Under the pieces are notes generated by a model. It was given only the letters and a program-made list of their open reading frames with translations, was not told the origin of the DNA and did not search any database. A DNA stretch of 64,000 nt from an uncultured Methylopila sp. (GTDB taxonomy: Bacteria > Pseudomonadota > Alphaproteobacteria > Rhizobiales > Methylopilaceae). Of this stretch, positions 43,178 through 51,456 are shown piece by piece. Positions within the stretch are counted from its first letter, which is position 1; each line of letters starts with the position of its first letter. Where the stretch lies: positions 1 through 64,000 of the forward strand of contig CABHPB010000063.1 of the NCBI GenBank assembly GCA_902168115.1. Direction: 5' to 3'. The position numbers and the translations under genes are program-made.

Positions 43178-43359
43178 GGAGTTCTCCTTCGAGATTCGGT
43201 CGACGCCGGGCGGCGTCGCGACGGGAGAACACGGCCGGCCTCGCGCCTGGATGCAGCGCGACCTATCCCGATTTGTTGATGACGATTTCTCGCCGGAGCG
43301 CGCATCCGTTCACGCGCGCGGCGGGTACCGTGCCGACAGCCCCACGCGTTCCGAGTCAG

Positions 43360-43917
43360 ATGACAGCCGTTCCCTTGCAGACCCGCCTTGACCCGATCGC
43401 CGACTGGCTCGGCGGATGCGCCAGAGGCGATCGCTCCGCGCTGAAAGCGATCTACGATCGCGAGGGCTCGACGCTGCTCGGGATGGCGACGCGCATCGTT
43501 CGGCGACGCGAGGTGGCCGAAGAAGTCCTGCAGGAGGCGTTCGTCCAGATCTGGCGGCGTGCGGCGAGCTTCGACCCGTCGCTCGGCTCGGGACGCGCAT
43601 GGGTGTTCGCAGTGGTGCGCAACCGCGCGCTCAACCAGTTGCGCGACGACCGCCACGTGCCGGTCGAGGACCATGAGTTGGAGGGCTATGCCGCGCATGA
43701 CGAGGCGACCGAGGACGCCTTCGACCGGCTGGCCGATTCGGACGCGCTCAAGCGCTGCCTGTCGCGGCTCGATCCGGTCCGCCGCAAGGCGGTGCTGCTC
43801 GCCTACTGCCTCGGCCTGACGCATGGCGAGATAGCCGGACGGCTCGGCGCGCCGCTCGGCACGGTGAAGGCCTGGATCCGGCGCTCGCTCGCCTCGCTCC
43901 GGACATGCATGTCATGA
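43360..43917 (+). CDS. ECF sigma factor (SigK-like), second ECF system
   Basis: The product has about 185 residues. Region 2 (ALKAIYDREGSTLLGMATRI then EEVLQEAFVQIWRRAASF) and region 4 (LDPVRRKAVLLAYCLGLTHG then APLGTVKAWIRRSLASL) are both intact. ATG 43360 is preferred because the reading from 43273 adds an unconserved Ala/Pro-rich tail. The stop overlaps the anti-sigma ATG (ATGA). SigK/RskA pairs next to secreted-protein genes are a common oxidative or envelope-stress arrangement. Confidence 0.88.
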   Translation: MTAVPLQTRLDPIADWLGGCARGDRSALKAIYDREGSTLLGMATRIVRRREVAEEVLQEAFVQIWRRAASFDPSLGSGRAWVFAVVRNRALNQLRDDRHVPVEDHELEGYAAHDEATEDAFDRLADSDALKRCLSRLDPVRRKAVLLAYCLGLTHGEIAGRLGAPLGTVKAWIRRSLASLRTCMS

Positions 43918-44642
43918 CCGAGGATCGCCGCACCCTTCAGGATCTCGCCGGCGAGTTCGTCCTCGGCCTGCTCGAACCGGACGAGAGCGCAGCCTTCGAG
44001 CGACGGGCGGAACGCGAGCCGGCCGCCGCGGCCGCGATCGCCGAATGGCGCGATCGCCTGCTCGTCCTCGACGCCGCCGCCGTTCCGCTCGCGCCCCATG
44101 AGACCCTGTGGGCGCGGATCGACGACGCCCTGGACGAACCGGCGTCGCAGGCGGCGCCTGGCGCGCCGCCCGCCCGGCGGCCTTCGCGTCTCGCCCGTTT
44201 CTGGAACGACCTGCCCGTCCTGCGCGGAGCCGCGCTCGCCGGCGCCGCCGCGACGCTTGCGCTGGCCGTCTTTTCCGCCGCGACCTATCGCGACGCGCAG
44301 CGCCAGCCACAGGTGATCGCAGTTCTGCTGACGCCGGACGGCAAGCCCGGCGCGGTGGTCGACGTGTTCGCCGACGGATCGTCCTATGTCGCGCCGCTGA
44401 CGGACGTCTCGGTGCCGGCGGACCGGATCATGCAGGTCTGGACCCTCGCCGATCCCGCGGTCGGACCTGTCTCGCTCGGCCTGCTGACCGAGGACGGCAG
44501 CGCGAGGCTCCGGCCGGCCGCCCTGCCCGCCCCCAAGCCACGCCAGCTTTACGAGATCACGCTGGAGCCGGACGGAGGCTCGCCGACCGGCAAGCCGACC
44601 GGCCCCATCCTTTTCAAGGGCTTCGCCGAACGCCCGCGCTGA
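43914..44642 (+). CDS. RskA-type membrane anti-sigma factor
   Basis: The product has 242 residues. The N-terminal part (LAGEFVLGLLEPDESAAFE, AAAIAEWRDRLLVLDA) is the RskA anti-sigma helix bundle that clamps the sigma. One transmembrane span lies near residues 105-122 (GAALAGAAATLALAVFSA). A periplasmic RskA domain follows (VIAVLLTPDGKPGAVVDVF, DRIMQVWTL, LYEITLEPDGGSPTGKPTGP). The ATG overlaps the sigma stop, so the two are made together. Regulated proteolysis would release the sigma. Confidence 0.9.
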   Translation: MTEDRRTLQDLAGEFVLGLLEPDESAAFERRAEREPAAAAAIAEWRDRLLVLDAAAVPLAPHETLWARIDDALDEPASQAAPGAPPARRPSRLARFWNDLPVLRGAALAGAAATLALAVFSAATYRDAQRQPQVIAVLLTPDGKPGAVVDVFADGSSYVAPLTDVSVPADRIMQVWTLADPAVGPVSLGLLTEDGSARLRPAALPAPKPRQLYEITLEPDGGSPTGKPTGPILFKGFAERPR

Positions 44643-44720
44643 CTGAGCGCAGGCGTCCGCTCCTTGCCGATCCGCGCGCGGGGCATAGCTTCGCGGCGGA
44701 CACACGCGAGGATCGCCTCA

Positions 44721-45434
44721 ATGGCCGAAGCCCCTTCCGCCCCCATCGATCTCTATTACTGGCCGACGCCGAACGGCTGGAAGGTCACCATCCTGTTCGA
44801 GGAGCTCGGCCTGCCCTACCGGATCATCCCGGTGAACATCGGCGCCGGCGACCAGTTCAAGCCGGACTTCCTCAAGATTTCGCCCAACAACAAGATGCCG
44901 GCGATCGTCGATCCCGACGGCCCGGGCGGCGAGCCGATCTCGGTGTTCGAGTCCGGCGCGATCCTGCAGTATTTCGGACGCAAGACCGGCAAGCTCTATC
45001 CGACCGACGAGCGCAGGCGCGTCGAGGTCGACGAGTGGCTGTTCTGGCAGATGGGCGGCTTCGGCCCGATGCTCGGCCAGATCCACCACTTCCGGAACTA
45101 TGCGCCCGAGAAGATCCCCTACGCGATCGACCGCTACGTCAACGAGGGCGAGCGACTCTACGGCGTCCTCGACGACCGGCTGAAGGACCGCGACTTCATC
45201 TGCGGCGACTACTCGATCGCGGACATCGCCTGCGTCGGCTGGGCCAAGGGCTGGGAGAAGCAGGGCCAGACGATCGACGACACGCCGAACGTCAAGCGCT
45301 GGCTCGAGCGGATGCTGGCGCGCCCGGCCGTCGCCCGCGGGCTCGCCGTCAAGGTCGACGCGCCGACGCTCGATCTCGCGGCCGACAAGGACGCCCAGAA
45401 AGTCCTCTTCGGCCAGCGCGCCCGCCGCGCCTGA
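44721..45434 (+). CDS. Glutathione S-transferase, YfcG/Nu-class
   Basis: The product has 237 residues. The thioredoxin-like N-terminal domain has IDLYYWPTPNGWKVTILFEE and the YfcG-type SPNNKMPAIVDPDGPGGEPI loop with VFESGAILQYFG. The all-helical C-terminal domain has WLFWQMGGFGPMLGQIHHF. The TPNGWKV site (Thr/Asn in place of catalytic Tyr/Cys) is typical of Nu-class enzymes acting as disulfide-bond reductases. ATG 44721 begins the conserved domain. Confidence 0.92.
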   Translation: MAEAPSAPIDLYYWPTPNGWKVTILFEELGLPYRIIPVNIGAGDQFKPDFLKISPNNKMPAIVDPDGPGGEPISVFESGAILQYFGRKTGKLYPTDERRRVEVDEWLFWQMGGFGPMLGQIHHFRNYAPEKIPYAIDRYVNEGERLYGVLDDRLKDRDFICGDYSIADIACVGWAKGWEKQGQTIDDTPNVKRWLERMLARPAVARGLAVKVDAPTLDLAADKDAQKVLFGQRARRA

Positions 45435-45525
45435 GGAACGACGCGATCACGCGGACGTTCCTGACACGACAGTCGACGCGTCCGGGCCGGGACCCCGGCG
45501 CAGCCTCATCAGACAGGAGATCACC

Positions 45526-45819
45526 ATGGCCGACACAATTCCGGGCGGCGCCGCCGCTTCCCCCGAAAGCGCCCTCGACGCCGACATCGCCACGCTGAAG
45601 GCCGACGTCGCACGCCTGACCGACACCCTGTCTGCGCTGCTCTCCGACAGCGCCGCGACGGCGCGGAACGCGGCGCGCGAAGGCGTCGACACGGCGAAGG
45701 CCCATGTCACCAGCGCCGCCGACGATCTCAGCGAGGCCGTCGAGCAGAACCCGCTGACTTCGGTCCTCATCGCCGTCGGCATCGGCTACGTTCTCGGCGT
45801 CCTGGGGCGGCGGCGCTGA
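45526..45819 (+). CDS. DUF883 (ElaB/YqjD-like) membrane-anchored protein
   Basis: The 97-residue product is an amphipathic, alanine-rich helical protein with a long coiled segment (about residues 18-70) and a C-terminal hydrophobic anchor (LTSVLIAVGIGYVLGVLG then RRR). This is the ElaB/YqjD pattern, in which the tail sits in the inner membrane and some members bind ribosomes. AGGAG precedes the ATG. It is coupled to the next gene (TGATG). Confidence 0.85.
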   Translation: MADTIPGGAAASPESALDADIATLKADVARLTDTLSALLSDSAATARNAAREGVDTAKAHVTSAADDLSEAVEQNPLTSVLIAVGIGYVLGVLGRRR

Positions 45820-46310
45820 TGCTGCGCCTGCTGCTGCAGGCAGGACTGGGCGCCGCGACGTTCAATGTCGGGCGCAAGATCGCGGCGCTGAAACGCTCGA
45901 TCGCGTTCTTCGCGGTCGCCGGCGTGATCGCGCTCTTGGGCCTTGGGGCTCTGACCGCGGCGTTGATCCTCTACCTCGAGCCACGCTTCGGCCCTGCTGG
46001 GTCGGCGGGGATCGTCGGCGGAGGGCTTGTGCTTCTCGCCGCCCTAATTGGCTGGGCGGGAACGTGGAAGGCGAGGCCGAAGCCGCCGACGCCGATCTTC
46101 GAACGAGTCCGGGCCGAGGTCGGAGCGGCCGGCTCCGCATTCGCCGACACCCGGCGGCGCGCATCGGCCCGTTCGGCGGCGCTGGACGAAGCCGTCGTCG
46201 AGGACGCTCCGCCCCCTTTGCCGAAGACGCCGGCGCAGCGACGCAAGAAGGCGCTCAACGTCGTGCTGATCGCGACGCTGGCCGGGGTCATTCTCGGACG
46301 CCGTCTCTGA
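45819..46310 (+). CDS. Small membrane protein, YqjE/phage-holin-superfamily III-like
   Basis: The 163-residue product has a short basic amphipathic start, two strong transmembrane segments (IAFFAVAGVIALLGLGALTA and SAGIVGGGLVLLAALIGWAG), a charged middle region and a third hydrophobic stretch at the C-terminus (NVVLIATLAGVILGRRL). Its coupling to a DUF883 gene mirrors the elaB/yqjD-yqjE arrangement. The function is unknown. A strong hairpin terminator follows 24 bases after the stop. Confidence 0.7.
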   Translation: MLRLLLQAGLGAATFNVGRKIAALKRSIAFFAVAGVIALLGLGALTAALILYLEPRFGPAGSAGIVGGGLVLLAALIGWAGTWKARPKPPTPIFERVRAEVGAAGSAFADTRRRASARSAALDEAVVEDAPPPLPKTPAQRRKKALNVVLIATLAGVILGRRL

Positions 46311-46334
46311 CCATCGGCGACAGTCGATAAAAAA

Positions 46335-46364
46335 GGGCCGCCGCGCATCGCGCGGCGGCCCTTT
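46335..46364. terminator. Bidirectional rho-independent terminator
   Basis: A 12-base perfect stem (GGGCCGCCGCGC and its complement) with a three-base loop is flanked by AAAAA on the left and TTT on the right. It lies between convergent genes, so it can stop transcription from both sides. Confidence 0.85.
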
Positions 46365-46382
46365 CTCGTCAGGCGGGGACGA

Positions 46383-46706
46383 TCAGTTCTTCGTGTCGGT
46401 CGGCGAGGCCTTCGAGGGCGCAGGCTGCTCCATGCCGCCGGTCTTGCCGGAATTGGCGTCCGCGTCCGGCCGCGCCGTGCCGCTGCCCGATCCGCCCGAG
46501 CCCGACGTCGCCGACGCCTTGCTGCTCGGTCCGCCCGTCGCGCCGCCGCCGCTCTTGTTCGCGTCCGGACGCGCCTCGCCGCTGTTCGTGGTCGCGCCGG
46601 AGGATTTGCCGGCGCCTGTGTCGTAACCGGACTGGGCGTGGGCGACGCCTGCAAGCGGAGCCAGGCTCAACGCGACCACCGCCGCAGCGCCGATGAGATT
46701 ACGCAT
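46383..46706 (-). CDS. Small secreted Gly/Ser-rich protein
   Basis: The product has 107 residues. A signal peptide (LIGAAAVVALSLAPLAGVAH then AQ) precedes a low-complexity domain rich in Gly, Ser, Thr, Asp and Lys, with the repeated phrase ARPDAN / ARPDADANSGK. It is probably disordered and extracytoplasmic, with no family function. GGGAG before ATG 46706 supports this start; the upstream extension is AT-rich and non-coding. Confidence 0.7.
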   Translation of the reverse strand: MRNLIGAAAVVALSLAPLAGVAHAQSGYDTGAGKSSGATTNSGEARPDANKSGGGATGGPSSKASATSGSGGSGSGTARPDADANSGKTGGMEQPAPSKASPTDTKN

Positions 46707-47230
46707 ATCGATTCTCCCAAATTTTCTGACGCCGACCACCGAACTGAATATTTCAGACGAAAATCGGCGCGTTGTTTTCAGTCTATGAAGGCGCAAATAT
46801 TGAGCATGTCGGCGACATCAAGGTCGCATTTCGAATGTTGAGATCAGAAAAATACTTTTTCGACTTGGAACGAACAGAGATCCGTCTTTTGACATAGTCC
46901 AGTCGCGTAGTTGTAGCGATCGGCGGCGAAGCGCCCGACGACGACGAGTGGCGTCAAGACCGGAGATCGGCTTTGCGCGTCTTCCGCAGAACGTGGTTGC
47001 GGGATCATCAACAACGCGGCGCGGGCCGATGGCCTGCCGACACGCGCGGTCGCTGATTCTCTTGCGTCTGGAGGGTAAACGGCCGAATAATTTTACGTCT
47101 CGTTTTCAGAAGCTTCAATCTGCATTCATCTAAACTTTTAAACAGCCGGTAGCGGCTCTGCGGGATGATCCTCGTCAAGAACGGCGACGAAAACAGTCGC
47201 CGCAAGACGAAAACAGGCAGGATCAAGCAA
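46707..47230. other. AT-richer intergenic region of about 520 bases
   Basis: This is the most AT-rich stretch of the window. It contains TTGACA (46889-46894), an exact -35 hexamer facing right, without a good -10 at the right distance, and A/T runs around 46845-46865. No convincing gene is present; the short frames lack coding bias. It may hold promoters for the leftward secreted protein and the rightward Sel1-like gene, or be horizontally acquired residue. Confidence 0.5.
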
Positions 47231-47497
47231 ATGGCTCGCTACGACATCTCTTCCATCGAATGCGGCGCGCTCGGCGTCGTCGATTCGGGGATCGTTTACT
47301 TTCAGCTCGGGCTTTCCTACGCGACGGGCCGCAGCGTCCCGCTCGACCTGGTGTCGGCCCACAAGTGGTTCAACCTCGCGGCCCACGCGGGCGTCGCCGA
47401 GGCCGCCGGTCTGCGTCGCGAACTCGCCGCCGAGATGAGCCCGGACGAGATCGCCCTCGCCCAGCGCGCCGCGCGCGAGCATCTCGGGCTGCACTGA
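47231..47497 (+). CDS. Small Sel1-repeat protein
   Basis: The 88-residue product contains one clear Sel1-like repeat (FQLGLSYATGRSVPLDLVSA then HKWFNLAAHAGVAEA), followed by a helix ending MSPDEIALAQRAAREHLGLH. Sel1 repeats form alpha/alpha scaffolds for protein contacts. It lacks a signal peptide. ATG 47231 follows an AT-rich leader and gives the best start. tRNA-Ser lies 63 bases downstream. Confidence 0.75.
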   Translation: MARYDISSIECGALGVVDSGIVYFQLGLSYATGRSVPLDLVSAHKWFNLAAHAGVAEAAGLRRELAAEMSPDEIALAQRAAREHLGLH

Positions 47498-47560
47498 ACG
47501 CGAAACGCCGCGCGCGGTCGTTGACCAGCCGGCGTCTTCGCGTGTAACCCTGCCGGCCAC

Positions 47561-47652
47561 GGAGACGTGGCCGAGAGGCTGAAGGCACTCGTTTGCTAAA
47601 TGAGCAGACCTGGAAACGGGTCTCGAGGGTTCGAATCCCTCCGTCTCCGCCA
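47561..47652 (+). tRNA. tRNA-Ser (GCU)
   Basis: The acceptor stem GGAGACG pairs with CGTCTCC. The D arm includes GCCGAGAGGCTGAAGGC, the anticodon stem-loop TCGTTTGCTAAATGAG has anticodon GCT, and a long class II variable arm (GACCTGGAAACGGGTC) is followed by the T arm GAGGGTTCGAATCCCTC. CCA is encoded at 47650-47652. The long variable arm and the anticodon reading AGC/AGU identify serine. Confidence 0.97.
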
Positions 47653-47694
47653 TTCGCGCATGCCAGAATCTTGGATCGATCGCGGCGCCGTAAG

Positions 47695-47934
47695 TCAGCC
47701 GGTCGTTCCGGCTTCTTCCCCAACGTCGGCCTCGAGAAGGCGTCGGATATCCTCCAGATCGCCGCGCACGGCCATGACCACGAGCTGCTGGAGATAGGCG
47801 ACGCCGGTCAGGTGATCGAGCGTGCCGTCCGCGACGCCGCGCAGAATGACGGACAGATAGTGTCCGAGCGCCTTGCCCTCGGTCTCGCCGAAGGGGCTCG
47901 AGGCGAGAATCGCGTGGTCCTGGGGCGGTAGCAT
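47695..47934 (-). CDS. Small hypothetical helical protein
   Basis: The product has 79 residues: MLPPQDHAILASSPFGETEG, then a predicted helical run GHYLSVILRGVADGTLDHLT and LQQLVVMAVRGDLEDIRRLL. The composition is balanced and protein-like, with no membrane span or known motif. It runs toward tRNA-Ser from the other strand. ATG 47934 is used because upstream residues are of low quality. No function can be proposed. Confidence 0.5.
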   Translation of the reverse strand: MLPPQDHAILASSPFGETEGKALGHYLSVILRGVADGTLDHLTGVAYLQQLVVMAVRGDLEDIRRLLEADVGEEAGTTG

Positions 47935-48134
47935 TTTGATCCCTGCCGTCGGTCCGCGTCCCGCAAGGCGGGCGGCGCGCATGGTCGGACGACCCGGCGT
48001 CGCACGCGACCTCCTTCCAATCGCTGAATCGGCGCCGCGGCGCGCGCGGGCGTCCGTCCGCGATCGCCGAAGTGGTCGCCATGGGCGGCGATTGGCCCCG
48101 TGCCCTGCCGGGCCCGGTATGCAAGACTGCCGGC

Positions 48135-48377
48135 ATGATCCTGTCAGAGCTCCCTTTCGACGCGAATCGGATGCTGGCGGGCCTGCGCCGCCGGGTCGAG
48201 CGCGGGAGCCCGACCTTCGAGCCCGACGCCGACTTCACCGGCGCGATGGGCGGCCCTTCGCTCGACGGACCTGGCGTGCGCAGCGAGGGCTGGCGCACGA
48301 TCCACGATTATGTCGAGGTCGACAGCCTGCCCGAGCGCGCTCGGCTGACGGCCGGCCTGCTGACGAGGCTTCAATGA
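48135..48377 (+). CDS. Small hypothetical protein coupled to the amidase
   Basis: The product has 80 residues: MILSELPFDANRMLAGLRRR, then a central PDADFTGAMGGPSLDGPGV and a C-terminal helix (DSLPERARLTAGLLTRLQ). No family is recognised. Its stop overlaps the amidase start codon (ATGA), so the two proteins are translated in fixed proportion and may act together. ATG 48135 is preferred over an upstream frame with no coding support. Confidence 0.55.
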   Translation: MILSELPFDANRMLAGLRRRVERGSPTFEPDADFTGAMGGPSLDGPGVRSEGWRTIHDYVEVDSLPERARLTAGLLTRLQ

Positions 48378-49846
48378 CCCCTCCCCGCCCCGCCTTCTCC
48401 TGCGACGGCTCGCTGGTCGCGCCCGCCGTCGAGATCCCCGATCTCTGCCGTGCGGGCGCAGCGCGGCTCTCGCGCATGCTGCGAGCGGGCGAGGTTTCGT
48501 CGGTCGAGGTCGTCGAAGCCTTCTTTGGACAGATCGACCGCGTGAACCCGGCCCACAACGCCATCGTCACCCTGCGCGAGCGCGAGGCGGTTCTCGCCGA
48601 GGCGAAGGCGGCGGACGAGGCGCGCACGAAGGGCGGGGCCGCCGGGCCGCTTGCGGGCCTGCCCATCGCCTTCAAGGACCTGCAGCCGACAAAGGGGCTG
48701 CGCACCACCTTCGGCTCGCCGCTCTTCGCCGAGTTCGTTCCGGACGAGGACAGCCTGACCGTCCAGCGCGTGAAGGCGGCCGGCGGCATCGTGATCGGCA
48801 AGACCAATACGCCAGAGTTCGGGCTCGGCTCGCACACCTACAACACGGTGTTCGGCCGCACGCGCAACGCGTTCGATCCGGCCCTGAGCGCGGGCGGCTC
48901 GAGCGGCGGGGCGGCCGTCGCCGTCGCGCTCGGCATGCTGCCGGTCGCGGATGGCTCGGACTTCGGCGGATCGCTCCGCAACCCCGGCGCCTTCAACAAC
49001 GTCTTCGGCCTGCGACCCTCGCTCGGCCGCGTGCCCAACGTGCCGGCGAAGGACGCGTTCTACGGCTCGTTTTCGACCGACGGCCCGATCGCGCGCACGG
49101 TCGAGGACCTCGCGCTGATGCTCTCCGTCATGGCGGGCGCCGACCCCCGTTCGCCGCTCGCCAGCGCCGACGAGGGATTTCGCTATGAGGACCGGCTCGA
49201 CGGCGCCGAGGCGCTGAAGCCGAAGGTCGCGTGGCTCGGCGACCTCGGCGGGCGCCTGCCGACCGAGCCCGGCGTGCTCGCCATCTGCGAGGCCGCGCTC
49301 GCCGCGATGGAGCCGGCCGGCTGGCGGACCGAGGCGGTGACGCCAGACTTCGATTACGCCGCGCTGTGGAAATCCTTCGTCACGCTGCGCGGCGTCGCGG
49401 CGCTCGTCAGCCATGGGCCGTATCGCGACGCGCCGGATCAGTACGCCAGCCTCAAGCCCGAGATGCAGTGGGAGATCGAGACGGCCGCCCGGCTGTCGGC
49501 CGACGACGTCGCGAGCGCGATGCTCACGCGAACGCAATGGCGCGAGACGGCCCTGGCCCTGCTCCAGACCTTCGACGTTCTGGCGCTTCCCACCGCGCAG
49601 GTCTTCCCCTTCCCCGTCGACTGGGACTGGCCGAAGGAGATCGCGGGCCGGCCGATGGACAGCTACCATCGCTGGTTCGAGGTGGCGGCCCCCGGCTCGT
49701 TGACCGGCTTTCCGGTCGTCAACGTCCCCGCGGGCTTCGCCGCCGACGGCCGGCCCATGGGGGTGCAACTGATCGGGCGCCCGCGGGCCGATCTCGGCGT
49801 CCTGCGCGTCGCCGCGGCCTACGCTGCGGCCGCGCCGCGCGCCTGA
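48374..49846 (+). CDS. Amidase, amidase-signature family
   Basis: This 490-residue amidase-signature hydrolase has the Ser-cisSer-Lys triad: lysine in LPIAFKDLQPTKGL (about residue 100), the cis-serine in LSAGGSSGGAAVAVA (about 175) and the nucleophile serine in VADGSDFGGSLRNPG (about 200). The C-terminal LTGFPVVNVPAGF and PMGVQLIGRP blocks are also typical. It cleaves an amide bond of an unidentified small substrate. It is coupled to the 80-residue protein upstream. Confidence 0.92.
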   Translation: MTPPRPAFSCDGSLVAPAVEIPDLCRAGAARLSRMLRAGEVSSVEVVEAFFGQIDRVNPAHNAIVTLREREAVLAEAKAADEARTKGGAAGPLAGLPIAFKDLQPTKGLRTTFGSPLFAEFVPDEDSLTVQRVKAAGGIVIGKTNTPEFGLGSHTYNTVFGRTRNAFDPALSAGGSSGGAAVAVALGMLPVADGSDFGGSLRNPGAFNNVFGLRPSLGRVPNVPAKDAFYGSFSTDGPIARTVEDLALMLSVMAGADPRSPLASADEGFRYEDRLDGAEALKPKVAWLGDLGGRLPTEPGVLAICEAALAAMEPAGWRTEAVTPDFDYAALWKSFVTLRGVAALVSHGPYRDAPDQYASLKPEMQWEIETAARLSADDVASAMLTRTQWRETALALLQTFDVLALPTAQVFPFPVDWDWPKEIAGRPMDSYHRWFEVAAPGSLTGFPVVNVPAGFAADGRPMGVQLIGRPRADLGVLRVAAAYAAAAPRA

Positions 49847-49874
49847 TGGCGTCGGGGCTGGATCGCCACGTCGT

Positions 49875-49893
49875 GCCCGGACGTGATCCGGGC
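49875..49893. repeat. Short palindromic element after the amidase gene
   Basis: GCCCGGA and TCCGGGC pair around CGTGA, in the context CGTCGTG...GTCC. It resembles the right or left half of intergenic palindromes seen elsewhere in the window, and lies between convergent genes where it may also end transcripts. Confidence 0.45.
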
Positions 49894-49924
49894 GTCCATT
49901 GCAAGGGCCTTGTCCGCGGTCGCG

Positions 49925-51001
49925 CTAGACGCTCAAGCCCCTCGCGGCGACCATGATCTCGCCGACGATCTCTTCGCCGCGCACGGCGACGAGCCGGTCC
50001 ACCATGTTGACCACGACGCAGACATGGTTCGGGACGATCCGCACCACTTCGCCGATCCCGGGCCGCGCGGCCGAAGCGGACAGGTCGAGAAAGCCGTGCT
50101 CCTCCGACAGCGCGTTGATGCGCGCCTCCGGAAAGTCCAGCACGAAGCCGTGGCCCTTCAGCCCTCCAGGATCGCTCGTCAGGATCTTGGAGCCGGAGTC
50201 GACGATCCCCCGGTCCTGCGCGGCGCGGCTGACCACGGTCGCGTAGACCGCGACGGCGCAGTCCTCCAGCGTCGCGACGCCGGCCGCCACCTGCATGCGG
50301 TCGTTGAAGATGTAGGTTCCCGGCCGATGCTCGGTCGCGCCCTTGAGCGCGCCGAGATGCCTGAGATTGGGCGAGCCTCCGGTCGAGACGATCCGTGGCT
50401 CAAGCCCTCCGTCGCGCAGGCCGGCCTGCGCCGCGTCGAAGAAGGCCTGCGTCTGCGGCCAGCGATCCGGCGGCGGGTAGAGCAGAAGACCCGCGAAGTT
50501 CAGTCCCGGCGTCGCCGCGATCCGACGCGCCAGTTCGACCGCCTCGCCCGGCGTCTCGACGCCGGCGCGCTTCATCCCGGTGTCGCATTCGACGACCACG
50601 TCGAGCGTCCGGCCGCCGATGGCGGCGGCGCCGGCAAGCCCGTCGACGGTGGTGGCGCTGTCCGCCGCGACCGTCATCTTCGCGAGCCGCATCAGCGCGC
50701 CGAGCCGGCCGAGATTGCGCTCGCCGAGGATGTTGTAGCTGATCAGGATGTCGTCGAGCCCGCCGTCGGCCATGACCTCGGCCTCGCCGAGCTTCTGGCA
50801 GGTGATCCCTTTCGCGCCGGCGGCGATCTGCAGCTGCGCGAGTTCGGGAGACTTGTGCGTCTTGACGTGCGGACGGCAGGCGAGGCCCGCCCGGTTGCAG
50901 AGCGCCTGCACGCGCGTGATGTTCGACTCCACGACCTCGAGGTCGACGATGACGGCGGGCGTCCCGTATTCCCGCGCGATCTCGGCCGCGAGCGGCGTCA
51001 C
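49925..51001 (-). CDS. D-threonine aldolase / DSD1-family PLP enzyme
   Basis: This 358-residue fold-type III PLP enzyme has an alanine-racemase-like barrel with the cofactor lysine in RPHVKTHKSPELAQLQ and GITCQKLGEAEVMADGG. The C-terminal D-serine dehydratase-like domain contains the metal-ligand region GEVVRIVPNHVCVVVNM with H and C. It cleaves D-threonine-type beta-hydroxy amino acids or dehydrates D-serine. The GTG start overlaps the RidA stop (GTGA). RidA next to it could clear enamine/imine by-products, which fits PLP chemistry. Confidence 0.87.
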   Translation of the reverse strand: MTPLAAEIAREYGTPAVIVDLEVVESNITRVQALCNRAGLACRPHVKTHKSPELAQLQIAAGAKGITCQKLGEAEVMADGGLDDILISYNILGERNLGRLGALMRLAKMTVAADSATTVDGLAGAAAIGGRTLDVVVECDTGMKRAGVETPGEAVELARRIAATPGLNFAGLLLYPPPDRWPQTQAFFDAAQAGLRDGGLEPRIVSTGGSPNLRHLGALKGATEHRPGTYIFNDRMQVAAGVATLEDCAVAVYATVVSRAAQDRGIVDSGSKILTSDPGGLKGHGFVLDFPEARINALSEEHGFLDLSASAARPGIGEVVRIVPNHVCVVVNMVDRLVAVRGEEIVGEIMVAARGLSV

Positions 51002-51456
51002 GGCAGGATCCGGACGATCGCCTCGATCTCGACCGTCATGCCGTTGGGGAGCGAGCCCATGCCGACCGCCGAGCGCGCGTGCCGGCCGCGTTCACCGAGC
51101 ACGGCGACGAGGAGATCCGAACAGCCGTTGATCACCTTGGGGTGGTCGGAGAAGTCCGGCGTGGCGTTGACCATGCCGAGCAGCTTGACGATCTCGACCC
51201 TGTCGAGGTCGCCCACAGCCGCCTTGATCGCCGCGAGAAGCCCGAGCCCGACGAGCTTCGCGTGCTCGTAGGCCTGCTCGACGGAAACCTCGGTGCCGAC
51301 CTTGCCGACGTGGTGCGAGCCGTCCGGCAGGCGCGGCCCCTGCCCCGAGAGGAACAGCAGGTCGCCGACGCGCTTGGCGGGCACGTAGGTCGCGACCGGT
51401 GAATAAGTCTGCGGCAGCGTCAGGCCGAGCTCGGCGAGCTTGTCTTCCGCGCTCAC
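50998..51456 (-). CDS. RidA-family enamine/imine deaminase
   Basis: The 152-residue YjgF/YER057c/UK114-like protein shows TYSPVATYVPAKRVGDLLFL, SGQGPRLPDG, VGTEVSVEQAYEHAKLVGLG, KLLGMVNATPDFSDHPKVIN and the terminal EIEAIVRI. This is the long subgroup (YjgH/RutC-like) rather than the canonical 128-residue RidA, and the usual arginine site is not obvious. The GTG start overlaps the stop of the 62-residue frame upstream and its own stop overlaps the aldolase start, so it is the middle gene of a coupled unit. Confidence 0.87.
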   Translation of the reverse strand: MSAEDKLAELGLTLPQTYSPVATYVPAKRVGDLLFLSGQGPRLPDGSHHVGKVGTEVSVEQAYEHAKLVGLGLLAAIKAAVGDLDRVEIVKLLGMVNATPDFSDHPKVINGCSDLLVAVLGERGRHARSAVGMGSLPNGMTVEIEAIVRILP

